Positions 8,455-17,570 of a DNA stretch of 64,000 nt are shown in pieces (position 1 is the first letter of the stretch; every line of letters starts with the position of its first letter). Under the pieces are notes generated by a model. The model ran no database searches. It was not told the DNA's origin and worked only from the letters and a program-made list of their open reading frames with translations. Position numbers and translations under genes: made by a program. The stretch is taken from assembly GCF_002080455.1 (NCBI RefSeq), contig NZ_CP020555.1, positions 1,674,001 through 1,738,000 of the forward strand. The letters run 5' to 3'. The DNA is from Streptomyces sp. Sge12. Its GTDB lineage: Bacteria > Actinomycetota > Actinomycetes > Streptomycetales > Streptomycetaceae.

Positions 8455-8853
8455 TCACTCCTGGCTGTTCTTGCCCGCCCCCTTGGGGGTGCCGGAGTCC
8501 CTGTTCAAGTAGTTGTAGACGGTGAAGCGGCTCACGCCCAGGGCGCCCGCGACCGTTTCCACGCCGTGCCGCACGGAGAAGGCGCCTCGCGCCTCCAATA
8601 TCCGCACGACGTCCTGCTTGGACTTTCGGTCGAGCTGCGCCAACGGTACGCCGAACCGGCGCTCCAGGGCCGCCAGGATGTGGTCCAGCGAGTCCGAGAG
8701 CTGCGGCAGGCGCACGGCCAGCAGGTCTTGGCCCTCCCAGGCGAGCACGACGTCGTCGGGCTGCGCCAGGGAGGGATCCAGCAGCTCGCCGCCCATGGCG
8801 TCCACCAGCGGCTTGACCGCGGTGATGAAGGGGTGGTCGCGGGGCTCGGTCAT
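8455..8853 (-). CDS. DauR/YheO-type HTH_22 DNA-binding regulator
   Basis: A 132-residue protein. Residues ~68-115 match the HTH_22 domain found at the C-terminus of YheO/DauR regulators: LDRKSKQDVVRILEARGAF, then VETVAGALGVSRFTVYNYLN. The N-terminal half (residues 10-60, with HILAAL) looks like a reduced PAS/YheO-like sensor. It is translationally coupled to the small gene upstream (ATGA overlap at 8850-8853, Shine-Dalgarno GGAGGAGGTG). Its place next to the uricase operon makes it a candidate regulator of purine genes; that is inference from position only. Confidence 0.8.
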   Translation of the reverse strand: MTEPRDHPFITAVKPLVDAMGGELLDPSLAQPDDVVLAWEGQDLLAVRLPQLSDSLDHILAALERRFGVPLAQLDRKSKQDVVRILEARGAFSVRHGVETVAGALGVSRFTVYNYLNRDSGTPKGAGKNSQE

Positions 8854-9101
8854 GACACCTCCTCCCCGATCACGTTGACCTGGAGCGAGACACGCGTGGC
8901 GCCGGCCTCCAGGGAGCCGCGCAGCAGCGCCTCCACCGCGGCCAGCACCCGGTCGGCCTCGCCCTCGGCGGTATTGCCGAAGGGGCCGACGTCCACCGCG
9001 TCCAGCTGGGCCTTCTGGATGACCTCGCGGGCCGCCACGGCATGGGCAGGAGCCTCTTCCAGATCGAAGGGCTCGGTCGTGAACTCCACTCTCAATCGCA
9101 C
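8850..9101 (-). CDS. Small MTH1187/YkoF-like (thiamine-binding fold) protein
   Basis: An 83-residue protein resembling the MTH1187/YkoF ferredoxin-like family: VDVGPFGNTAEGEADRVLAAVEALL followed by SLEAGATRVSLQVNV parallels the family's GPxGTxxEG...EAGAxRV pattern. Family members bind thiamine or form structural oligomers; the function here is unknown. It starts divergently from the hydroxypyruvate isomerase gene and shares its promoter region (9102-9328). Its stop overlaps the start of the HTH_22 regulator by 4 nt, so the two form a bicistron. Confidence 0.65.
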   Translation of the reverse strand: MRLRVEFTTEPFDLEEAPAHAVAAREVIQKAQLDAVDVGPFGNTAEGEADRVLAAVEALLRGSLEAGATRVSLQVNVIGEEVS

Positions 9102-9247
9102 GCCGTCAAGCTACCGGGGCGAGCGGGAGCGGCGCGACAGCGCCCCCGCAGGGGGCGGCGGCGGAGCGAGCGGCGAGGGGTGGCGGGGCGACGGGCGTGG
9201 GGTGGCGGCCGGGCGGCGGGCGAGGGGGATTTTTCGGGAGTCCGCAC

Positions 9248-9277
9248 TTGACATCCGCGCCGAGCCCCGTGCAATCT
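9248..9277 (+). promoter_or_regulatory. Candidate promoter of hyi-glxR
   Basis: TTGACA (9248-9253) and CAATCT (9272-9277) are 18 bp apart, placing transcription start near 9284, inside the operator pair at 9277-9312. ATG of hyi is at 9329. Confidence 0.55.
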
Positions 9278-9312
9278 TCCATCAGACAGAAAATAACTTC
9301 CGCAATACGGAA
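9277..9312. promoter_or_regulatory. Tandem operator pair at hyi (TTCC-type, 21-bp period)
   Basis: Two 15-mers start exactly 21 bp apart: TTCCATCAGACAGAA (9277-9291, partial) and TTCCGCAATACGGAA (9298-9312, perfect TTCCG-N5-CGGAA). The same arrangement occurs upstream of gcl (15716-15751, minus) and katA (11294-11329). The position just downstream of the -10 box suggests repression. In S. coelicolor the IclR-family repressor AllR controls these genes; equating this motif with AllR sites is inference. Confidence 0.65.
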
Positions 9313-9328
9313 GGAGCGCACACCCCTC

Positions 9329-10162
9329 ATGGGATACACGGACCAGCGCTTCGATGTGAACCTGTCGATCCTCTTCACGGAACTCCCGCTCCTGGAGCGC
9401 CCCGCGGCAGCAGCCGCGGCGGGCTTCACGGCGGTCGAGCTGTGGTGGCCCTGGATCGAGACCCCCACCCCCGCGCAGGAGGAGCTCGACGCCCTCAAGA
9501 AGGCTCTTGAGGACGCCGGCACCCAGCTCGTGGGCCTGAACTTCTACGCCGGCCAGCTGCCGGGCCCGGACCGCGGTGCGGTCTCGGTTCCCGGTGCGGA
9601 GTCGGAGCGCTTCAACGCCAACATCAACGTGGCGGCGGACTTCGCCGCCTCGGTCGGCTGCAAGGCGCTGAACGCCCTGTACGGCAACCGCGTCGAAGGC
9701 GTGGACCCGGCCGTCCAGGACGAGCTCGCGCTGAAGAACCTGGTCGTGGCGGCCCGGGCCGCGGACCGCGTCGGCGCGATCCTCCTGATCGAGACCCTCA
9801 ACAAGCCCGAGTCGCCGCTCTACCCCCTGGTGAGCGCCCCGGCCGGCATCGAGGTGGTGGACAAGGTGAACGAGGCCACCGGCCTCGGCAACGCCAAGTT
9901 CCTGCTCGACCTGTACCACCTGGCGATGAACGATGAGGACCTCTCCGAGGTCATCGAAAAGTACGCCGCCAAGACCGGGCACGTCCAGATCGCGGACAAG
10001 CCGGGACGCGGTGCCCCCGGCACCGGCGAGCTGCCCCTCGAGGAGCTGCTCGACCAGCTGAAGAAGGCCGGCTACCAGGGCTACGTAGGCCTGGAGTACA
10101 AGGCCGCCGACGCCGCCGCCTCCTTCGCGTGGCTGCCGGCCGAGGCCCGCGCCGCCCAGTAG
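9329..10162 (+). CDS. hyi: Hydroxypyruvate isomerase
   Basis: A 277-residue TIM-barrel sugar isomerase (AP endonuclease 2 superfamily). It interconverts hydroxypyruvate and tartronate semialdehyde in the glycerate branch of glyoxylate use. Seen are FDVNLSILFTELPLLER at the N-terminus, the ILLIETLNKPESP metal-ligand Glu segment, FLLDLYHLAMNDED (Asp/His), GHVQIADKPGRGAPGTG and the YVGLEY Glu. ATG 9329 follows GGAAGGAG 12-18 nt upstream. It is the first gene of a probable operon with glxR, 75 bp downstream. Two TTCC-type operators precede it. Confidence 0.92.
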   Translation: MGYTDQRFDVNLSILFTELPLLERPAAAAAAGFTAVELWWPWIETPTPAQEELDALKKALEDAGTQLVGLNFYAGQLPGPDRGAVSVPGAESERFNANINVAADFAASVGCKALNALYGNRVEGVDPAVQDELALKNLVVAARAADRVGAILLIETLNKPESPLYPLVSAPAGIEVVDKVNEATGLGNAKFLLDLYHLAMNDEDLSEVIEKYAAKTGHVQIADKPGRGAPGTGELPLEELLDQLKKAGYQGYVGLEYKAADAAASFAWLPAEARAAQ

Positions 10163-10237
10163 GCGGACAAAGTCCAGGCGATCAGCCAGGCACGTCACGC
10201 ACTTTTCGTACAAAGCATTAAGAGAAGGACCCTCATC

Positions 10238-11137
10238 ATGAGCAACTCCGCTGCGCTTCCGTCGATCGCCTGGGTCGGACTCGGCATCATGGGCTCCCCC
10301 ATGGCCGAGAACCTCCTCAAGGCCGGCTACTCGGTCACCGGCTTCACCCTGGAGCAGGACAAGCTGGACCGCCTGGCCGCCGCCGGTGGCACCGCGGCCG
10401 GCTCGATCGCCGAGGCCGTCAAGGACGCCGACGTCATCATCACGATGGTGCCCGCCTCCCCGCAGGTCGAGGCCATCTCCTACGGTGAGAACGGCATCCT
10501 GGAGAACGCCAAGTCCGGCGCGCTGATCATCGACATGTCGTCGATCACCCCGCAGACCTCGATCGACCTCGCGAAGAACGCCGCCGAGAAGGGCATCCGC
10601 GTCATCGACGCCCCTGTCTCCGGCGGCGAGGCCGGCGCCATCGAGGCCGTCCTGTCGATCATGGTGGGCGGCGAGCAGGCCGACTTCGACGCGGCGCTGC
10701 CGATCCTCGAGGCCCTCGGCAAGGTCATCGTCCTGTGCGGTCCGCACGGCTCCGGCCAGACGGTGAAGGCCGCCAACCAGCTCATCGTCGCGGTGAACAT
10801 CCAGGCGTGCGCCGAGGCCGTCGTCTTCCTCGAGAAGTCGGGCGTGAACCTCCAGGCCGCCCTGGACGTCCTCAACGGCGGTCTGGCCGGCTCCACGGTC
10901 CTGACCCGCAAGAAGGACAACTTCCTGAACCGCGACTTCAAGCCCGGTTTCCGGATCGACCTGCACCACAAGGACATGGGCATCGTCACCGACGCCGCCC
11001 GCAACGTCGGTGCCGCCCTTCCCGTCGGCGCGGTCGTCGCCCAGCTGGTCGCCTCGCTGCGCGCCCAGGGTGACGGCGGCCTCGACCACTCGGCCCTGCT
11101 CCGTGCCGTCGAGCGCCTCTCCGGCGCCCAGATCTGA
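10238..11137 (+). CDS. glxR: 2-hydroxy-3-oxopropionate (tartronate semialdehyde) reductase
   Basis: A 299-residue beta-hydroxyacid dehydrogenase. It reduces tartronate semialdehyde to D-glycerate with NAD(P)H. The Rossmann motif GLGIMGSPMAENL is at residues ~13-25, the substrate-binding DAPVSGGEAGA at ~125, and GSGQTVKAANQLI holds the catalytic Lys at ~175. ATG follows GAGAAGGA. It directly follows hyi, and both act on the product of glyoxylate carboligase, which is encoded divergently beyond the catalase gene. Confidence 0.93.
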   Translation: MSNSAALPSIAWVGLGIMGSPMAENLLKAGYSVTGFTLEQDKLDRLAAAGGTAAGSIAEAVKDADVIITMVPASPQVEAISYGENGILENAKSGALIIDMSSITPQTSIDLAKNAAEKGIRVIDAPVSGGEAGAIEAVLSIMVGGEQADFDAALPILEALGKVIVLCGPHGSGQTVKAANQLIVAVNIQACAEAVVFLEKSGVNLQAALDVLNGGLAGSTVLTRKKDNFLNRDFKPGFRIDLHHKDMGIVTDAARNVGAALPVGAVVAQLVASLRAQGDGGLDHSALLRAVERLSGAQI

Positions 11138-11251
11138 GCGCTTCCCCTCCCGCAGGGGATCTGAGTTTCCGGATGGCGCCGGTGCTGACACCTGTCCTGT
11201 CGCGCCCAAGTGCCGGCGCCGTCCGGATTACCACTCACCTTTCAACTTCGT

Positions 11252-11266
11252 TCAACAAACTGTTGA
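11252..11266. promoter_or_regulatory. Operator-like palindrome TCAACA-N3-TGTTGA at the catalase promoter
   Basis: TCAACAAACTGTTGA is a perfect 6-bp inverted repeat with a 3-bp spacer, and its right arm is part of the -35 box TTGACG (11263-11268). It matches the palindrome at the uricase operon promoter (8369-8383) in sequence and in position on the promoter. Confidence 0.6.
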
Positions 11267-11292
11267 CGTTTAGTTCTCGCCGAAATTAGGCT
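11263..11292 (+). promoter_or_regulatory. Candidate promoter of the catalase gene
   Basis: TTGACG (11263-11268) and TAGGCT (11287-11292), spacer 18 bp. Start of transcription is expected near 11299, within the first TTCCG operator (11294-11308). Confidence 0.6.
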
Positions 11293-11293
11293 G

Positions 11294-11341
11294 TTCCGCA
11301 TGACGGAAGACGCTTTCCGTCAGCAGTTACCCCGTACGGAA
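11294..11341. promoter_or_regulatory. Tandem TTCCG operators at the catalase promoter
   Basis: A perfect TTCCGCATGACGGAA (11294-11308) is followed 21 bp later by a half-site TTCCGTCAGCAGTTA (11315-11329) and by a second half-site ending CGGAA (11327-11341), which runs into the ribosome binding site. The 21-bp period equals that at hyi and gcl. Confidence 0.6.
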
Positions 11342-11348
11342 GGTCACC

Positions 11349-12806
11349 ATGTCGAAGCGCACGCTGACGACCGAGTCCGGCGCCCCGGTCGCCGACAATC
11401 AGAACTCCGCCACCGCCGGCGTCGGTGGCCCGCTCCTGGTCCAGGACCAGCAGCTCCTCGAGAAGCTCGCCCGCTTCAACCGCGAGCGGATCCCGGAGCG
11501 CGTGGTGCACGCCCGCGGCTCGGCGGCGTACGGCTACTTCGAGGTGACCGACGACGTCACCGCCTACACCAGCGCGGCGTTCCTGAACACGGTCGGCAAG
11601 AAGACCGAGACCTTCCTGCGGTTCTCCACCGTCGCCGACTCGCTCGGCGGCGCGGACGCGGTCCGCGACCCGCGCGGCTTCGCGCTCAAGTTCTACACCG
11701 AAGAGGGCAACTACGACCTCGTCGGCAACAACACCCCGGTGTTCTTCATCAAGGACCCGATCAAGTTCCCCGACTTCATCCACTCCCAGAAGCGCGACCC
11801 CTTCACGGGCAAGCAGGAGCCGGACAACGTCTGGGACTTCTGGGCGCACGCCCCCGAGGCCACGCACCAGATCACCTGGCTCATGGGCGACCGCGGTATC
11901 CCGGCGTCGTACCGTCACATGAACGGCTACGGCTCCCACACGTACCAGTGGACGAACGAGCAGGGCGAGGCCTTCTTCGTCAAGTACCACTTCAAGACGA
12001 ACCAGGGCATCCGCAGCCTCTCGGGCGAGCAGGCCGCCGAGCTCGTCGGCAAGGACGCCAACTCGCACCAGACCGACCTGCTCCAGGCCATCGAGCGCGG
12101 TGTGAACCCCTCGTGGACCCTGTACGTGCAGATCATGCCGGCCGCCGAGGCCGCGGACTACCGCTTCAACCCGTTCGACCTCACCAAGGTGTGGCCGCAC
12201 AGCGACTACCCGCTGCAGCGCGTGGGCCGTCTGGTCCTCGACCGCAACCCGGACAACGTCTTCGCCGAGGTCGAGCAGTCCGCCTTCTCCCCGAACAACT
12301 TCGTCCCGGGCATCACCGCCTCGCCGGACAAGATGCTCCAGGGCCGCCTCTTCGCCTACGCCGACGCCCAGCGCTACCGCCTCGGTGTGAACCACACCCT
12401 GCTGCCGGTCAACGCCCCGAAGGCGACGAAGGCCGACAACTACGGCCGCGACGGCGTCATGGCGCTGCGCAACGGCTCGCGCCACGACAAGAACTACGAG
12501 CCCAACTCGTACCAGGGCCCCGCCGAGACCGGTCTGGCGCTGGGCGCCCCGAAGGCCGTCTCCGGCTACACGGGCACCCACGAGGCCCCGGCCCACACCA
12601 AGGACGACGACTTCTTCCAGGCCGGTGAGCTGTACCGCCTGATGTCGGAGGCCGAGAAGCAGCGTCTGGTGGCGAACATCGCCGGCGGTCTGTCTCAGGT
12701 CACCCTGGAGGACGTCATCGAGAAGAACCTGGCTCACTTCCACGCCGCCGACGCCGACTACGGCAAGCGCGTCGAGGAGGCCGTCCGCGCCCTGCGCGAC
12801 GCCTGA
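11349..12806 (+). CDS. katA: Monofunctional heme catalase
   Basis: A 485-residue small-subunit catalase that breaks down H2O2 in the cytosol. The distal active site reads RIPERVVHARGSAAYG (His54) with GNNTPVFFIKDPIKFPDFIHSQKR (the conserved Asn), and the proximal heme Tyr lies in RLFAYADAQRYRLG. ATG follows GGAAGG. It lies between glxR and gcl in a glyoxylate block and shares an operator with the uricase operon, so its likely job is removal of uricase-made H2O2; the same gene order (gcl, catalase, glxR, hyi) is known in S. coelicolor. A terminator follows at 12823-12847. Confidence 0.95.
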   Translation: MSKRTLTTESGAPVADNQNSATAGVGGPLLVQDQQLLEKLARFNRERIPERVVHARGSAAYGYFEVTDDVTAYTSAAFLNTVGKKTETFLRFSTVADSLGGADAVRDPRGFALKFYTEEGNYDLVGNNTPVFFIKDPIKFPDFIHSQKRDPFTGKQEPDNVWDFWAHAPEATHQITWLMGDRGIPASYRHMNGYGSHTYQWTNEQGEAFFVKYHFKTNQGIRSLSGEQAAELVGKDANSHQTDLLQAIERGVNPSWTLYVQIMPAAEAADYRFNPFDLTKVWPHSDYPLQRVGRLVLDRNPDNVFAEVEQSAFSPNNFVPGITASPDKMLQGRLFAYADAQRYRLGVNHTLLPVNAPKATKADNYGRDGVMALRNGSRHDKNYEPNSYQGPAETGLALGAPKAVSGYTGTHEAPAHTKDDDFFQAGELYRLMSEAEKQRLVANIAGGLSQVTLEDVIEKNLAHFHAADADYGKRVEEAVRALRDA

Positions 12807-12822
12807 GCCGATGGATGTACCG

Positions 12823-12847
12823 GGGGCCTGACGGGAGGTCAGGCCCC
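12823..12847 (+). terminator. Catalase terminator
   Basis: GGGGCCTGAC / GTCAGGCCCC: perfect 10-bp stem, 5-nt loop, 17 bp after the katA stop codon. Confidence 0.8.
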
Positions 12848-13149
12848 GGGTGCTGGCCCGACCCGTGGACCCGGATGAGGGGTGGTACGCGGCGAGGGCA
12901 GGACGAGGACCGTGGCGAGCGTGCGAGCCAGTGCGGTGGTAATGGGTTCCGAGGCCCGTCTCTTGACCTGAGGGAGACGGCGCCGGAGTTCTCGTCGCCC
13001 GCCCGCCACGGTCCCAGCCAATCCTGTGCGCACAGGGGCTACGCACAGAGCCCCCTGCGCGCGCAGGAACCTTCCTCCCCACCTACCCCGCCCGGCGGTG
13101 CGAACGTCCTGTCGCGCCAGCCTCGCTCCGTCGGGCGGTAACAAACCAG

Positions 13150-13185
13150 AGCGCCGAGTCACGGACGGTCCCGTGACTCGGCGCT
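13150..13185. terminator. Strong 15-bp hairpin, likely terminator
   Basis: AGCGCCGAGTCACGG / CCGTGACTCGGCGCT form a perfect 15-bp stem with a 6-nt loop, followed by TT on the plus strand. It lies ~100 bp upstream of a VOC gene and ~300 bp from the nearest upstream stop codon. Confidence 0.7.
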
Positions 13186-13282
13186 TTGCCGTTCCCGCGG
13201 TGGCCCGCTGGTGCTGGGGCCGGTCTGCATCGGCCCTTTAGTGTGTGACACCGCGAAAGTCACCGACCGGCCCGGAGTTGCC

Positions 13283-13654
13283 ATGCCACCGCAGCTGAAG
13301 CTGTCCGCCATAACACTCGACTGCTCGGACCCCCTGGCGCTGGCTGCGTTCTATCAGCAGGCCACCGGCCTCGAGCCGCATCCGAAGTCCGACGCCGACT
13401 TCGCCGGTCTCAACCACGAGGACGGACTCTTCATCGGTTTCCAGCGGGTCGATGACTACCGGGCTCCCCGCTGGCCCGACCAGACCGTCCCCCAGCAGTT
13501 CCACCTCGACTTCGATGTCGACGACCTGGACGAGGCTGAGGCATGGCTCCTGGATCTGGGCGCGAGCAAGCCCGAGTACCAGCCCAATGAAGAACGCTGG
13601 CGGGTCCTGATCGATCCGGCTGGGCATCCGTTCTGTCTGACGCCCAAGGGCTGA
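13283..13654 (+). CDS. VOC-family (glyoxalase-like) protein
   Basis: A 123-residue VOC protein: LSAITLDCSDPLALAAFYQQATGLEP opens the first half, QFHLDFDVDDLDEAEAWLLDLGA the second, and the C-terminus reads VLIDPAGHPFCL. This subtype (glyoxalase_6-like) is common in Streptomyces and functionally undefined. ATG 13283 has a weak GGAG Shine-Dalgarno 6 nt upstream. It is convergent with gcl. Confidence 0.82.
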   Translation: MPPQLKLSAITLDCSDPLALAAFYQQATGLEPHPKSDADFAGLNHEDGLFIGFQRVDDYRAPRWPDQTVPQQFHLDFDVDDLDEAEAWLLDLGASKPEYQPNEERWRVLIDPAGHPFCLTPKG

Positions 13655-13839
13655 TCCCGCTCCGAGCGACCAGCAGCCGACAGCCGGCCATGCAGCTGTG
13701 TCGGGCAGATCCGTGGATCGTCGCGCACGGCCGGCGCCCGGCGCTTCGGCGTTGCTGCGTCCGCGCGGGGGCCCGTAGGAGCCCCCCGGGGCCGTCCCGG
13801 GGGCCGGGGGGCCGGGAAGACCGCGTACGGGCATGCGAA

Positions 13840-13875
13840 CGGCCCCCGTCCCTCCGGGTGGAGGGGCGGGGGCCG
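13840..13875. terminator. Terminator between VOC gene and gcl
   Basis: A 16-bp G/C stem (CGGCCCCCGTCCCTCC with GGAGGGGCGGGGGCCG, one G-T wobble) and a 4-nt loop, about 20 bp past the gcl stop codon on the minus strand. Confidence 0.75.
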
Positions 13876-13895
13876 GCGGGTCGTGCGGGGTGGGA

Positions 13896-15683
<1,788 letters not shown>

Positions 15684-15715
15684 CGAGTTCTCCTGCGGGT
15701 CTGGCGGTCAGGCTT

Positions 15716-15751
15716 TTCCGTAATCCGGAAGTTTTGTTCTGCTATACGGAA
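15716..15751. promoter_or_regulatory. Tandem operator pair at gcl (TTCC-type, 21-bp period)
   Basis: Read on the minus strand: TTCCGTATAGCAGAA (15751-15737) then TTCCGGATTACGGAA (15730-15716), start-to-start 21 bp. This mirrors the hyi site in order (partial, then perfect), in the CAGAA right arm of the partial copy, and in the AC dinucleotide before the perfect copy. Confidence 0.65.
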
Positions 15752-15752
15752 C

Positions 15753-15781
15753 AAGCTAAGCGGCGGCTCCTTCGACGTCAA
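15753..15781 (-). promoter_or_regulatory. Candidate gcl promoter
   Basis: TTGACG (15781-15776) and TAGCTT (15758-15753) on the minus strand, 17 bp apart. The two operators lie immediately downstream, fitting a repressor that blocks initiation. Confidence 0.6.
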
Positions 15782-15950
15782 GGCGGTAAGGGACCCCGGA
15801 AGACACCAAAAGCCGCATCTCGCTCGGCGACTTGTACAAATCACTGATCCGCCGGCGGGAATCCCCCGGAAATGGAGCGCACCCGCCCCCCGGCGGTCGC
15901 CGGTGGTGGAGCATGTACCTACGCACAGCGACGGAGGGGGTCCAGGTCTC

Positions 15951-16838
15951 ATGGCGGAAGCGGTACCGGTGCGCTGCCCGGCGTGCCTGCGCGAGAACGG
16001 CTACACCGCCCCGGTCTTCCCCTGCGCGTGCGGAAGCCCGGTCCATCCCCCGCTGGACCTGTCGGCGCCGCCGGTGCAGCTGACCCACCGGACCTGGTCG
16101 GACACCTGGGTGGCGGTGCGGTGCACGTCGTGCGGGCGGGAGAGCGAGTGGCCGCATCCGGAGCTGGGCTGCGGATCGTGCGGGACGGTGGTGCTGATCC
16201 CCGTCCACCCGCTGGAGCGGGTGGACGGGGAGTACGAGTACGGGAGCGGCGCGGGGACGGCGGGTGGGGCGGCCGGGGCGGGTGCCGGCGGCTCGGCACC
16301 CGGTTCGGCCCCCGGTTCGGCACCCGGCTCGGCTCCGGCAGCGGCCGCCCGGCCGGGCCAGGGGCAGGGTTCGGGGCAGGGGGGCGCCGGGCGCGGAGGC
16401 ACGGGCGGGCACCCGGCGCACATCCCTCCCCCGCCGGCCACGCCGGTGCCGCGCCCCGCGTTCCGCCCCGTGACCATCCGTACCGCCCGCGACGCGGTGG
16501 CCACGGCCGCGCTGTACCTGCGCTGGCTCGGCTTCCGGGACGTACGGCAGCCCGACGGGCGCCCGATCCCCTCGGCTGCCGTGGACCTGCGGGCCCCGGG
16601 CCTGGTCGCCCAGGTGGACCCGACCACCGCACCGGCCGGCCTGCGGGCGGTGGAGTGCGTCTGGCTGAACGGGCTCACCGCGTCAGCGACCAGCGTCTAC
16701 TTCTCCCTCGCCGGGTACACGAAGGAGGCCCGGGCCCGCGCGGACGAGCTCGGCATACCGCTGTTCGTCATGGACCTGACGGGCATGCCGCAACCGGTCA
16801 ACGACCCGGCGGACGCCCTGGTGGGCCCGGACGCGTAG
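15951..16838 (+). CDS. Zn-ribbon protein with C-terminal restriction-endonuclease-like domain
   Basis: A 295-residue protein in three parts. Residues 1-85 carry two zinc-ribbon-like Cys pairs each (CPACLRENGY / CACGSP and CTSCGRES / CGSCGT). Residues ~90-170 are a low-complexity linker with GSAP repeated four times, then Gly/Gln- and Pro-rich stretches. Residues ~175-295 resemble a compact endonuclease-fold (Mrr-like) domain: TARDAVATAALYLRWLGF, VDLRAPGLVAQVDP, then VECVWLNGLT and KEARARADELGIPLFVMDLTG. The VDLR...AQV...VEC pattern could be the D-ExK-like core, but the Lys is not clear. It may be a DNA-binding or repair protein; function unknown. ATG 15951 lies 7-8 nt after GGAGGGGG. Confidence 0.7.
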   Translation: MAEAVPVRCPACLRENGYTAPVFPCACGSPVHPPLDLSAPPVQLTHRTWSDTWVAVRCTSCGRESEWPHPELGCGSCGTVVLIPVHPLERVDGEYEYGSGAGTAGGAAGAGAGGSAPGSAPGSAPGSAPAAAARPGQGQGSGQGGAGRGGTGGHPAHIPPPPATPVPRPAFRPVTIRTARDAVATAALYLRWLGFRDVRQPDGRPIPSAAVDLRAPGLVAQVDPTTAPAGLRAVECVWLNGLTASATSVYFSLAGYTKEARARADELGIPLFVMDLTGMPQPVNDPADALVGPDA

Positions 16839-16986
16839 GGGGTGTCCTGCCGATCAAGCCGGATCAGGGAGCGGGTCCGGTGCCACGGGGTCTCCCCGGG
16901 CCCGCCCGGAGCGGGCGGACCCGGCGGAGTCGCGGAGCCACCCCCTAAGCTCGTAGGCATTGCCTACTTCTGCCCAGGAGAGCCCG

Positions 16987-17475
16987 ATGAGCCTGTACGA
17001 CATCCCGCTGACCACCCTGTCCGACGAGCCCACCAGCCTCGCCGCCCACAAGGGCAAGGTGATCCTCCTGGTGAACACCGCCTCGCAGTGCGGGCTCACC
17101 CCGCAGTACTCGGGCCTGGCCCGCCTGCAGTTCGCGTACGAGGCGAAGGGCTTCACGGTCATCGGCGTGCCCTGCAACCAGTTCGGCGAGCAGGAGCCGG
17201 GCACCGCCGAGGACATCCAGACCTTCTGCGCGGCCGGTTTCGGCGTCACCTTCCCCATGCTGGAGAAGTCCGAGGTCAACGGCGAGCACCGGCACCCGCT
17301 CTACCAGGAGCTGGTGAAGACCCCGGACGCGGACGGCGAGGCCGGGGACATCCAGTGGAACTTCGAGAAGTTCCTGATCTCCCCCGCCGGCGAGGTCGTG
17401 GCGCGCTTCCGCCCGCGCACCGAGCCGGAGGCCCCCGAGGTCATCGCCGCGATCGAGGCGCAGCTGCCCGCGTAG
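16987..17475 (+). CDS. Glutathione peroxidase family (thiol peroxidase, Cys type)
   Basis: A 162-residue GPx-fold peroxidase. The active-site motif is NTASQCGLT with peroxidatic Cys35 (cysteine, not selenocysteine), followed by GVPCNQFGEQEPG (Asn/Gln of the catalytic tetrad) and WNFEKFLIS (Trp). Actinobacteria lack glutathione, so the reductant is probably thioredoxin or mycothiol-linked; that is family knowledge. It reduces H2O2 and organic hydroperoxides in the cytosol. ATG 16987 follows AGGAGAGCCCG. It is convergent with an acyl-CoA synthetase gene, and the gap holds a degenerate tandem repeat. Confidence 0.92.
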   Translation: MSLYDIPLTTLSDEPTSLAAHKGKVILLVNTASQCGLTPQYSGLARLQFAYEAKGFTVIGVPCNQFGEQEPGTAEDIQTFCAAGFGVTFPMLEKSEVNGEHRHPLYQELVKTPDADGEAGDIQWNFEKFLISPAGEVVARFRPRTEPEAPEVIAAIEAQLPA

Positions 17476-17562
17476 GTACGCCCGCAGGTGCGCCCGTAGG
17501 TACGCCCGCGCAGGTGCGCCCGCGCAGGCACGCCCGTAGGTACCCCCGCAGGCACGCCCGCG
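17476..17562. repeat. Degenerate 12-14 bp tandem repeat after the glutathione peroxidase gene
   Basis: About seven copies of a unit close to GTACGCCCGCAG (variants GTGCGCCCGTAG, GTGCGCCCGCGCAG, GCACGCCCGTAG, GTACCCCCGCAG). The array starts directly after the stop codon and fills most of the gap to the convergent acyl-CoA synthetase gene. Confidence 0.8.
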
Positions 17563-17570
17563 CGTACGGC

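Larger units (their letters stand above)
12807..13282. other. Non-coding gap with two strong hairpins
   Basis: No gene is supported. The gap contains the catalase terminator, a weak hairpin (CCGTCTC/GAGACGG, 12957-12980) and a second very strong terminator-like hairpin at 13150-13185. The second hairpin faces no obvious upstream gene, so a short transcript or an eroded gene may lie in 12850-13150. Confidence 0.5.

Noticed and set aside
12839..13162. Possible genes in the gap after katA
   Set aside because: Both strands give Arg/Pro-rich, motif-free frames and the region has hairpins rather than codon structure.
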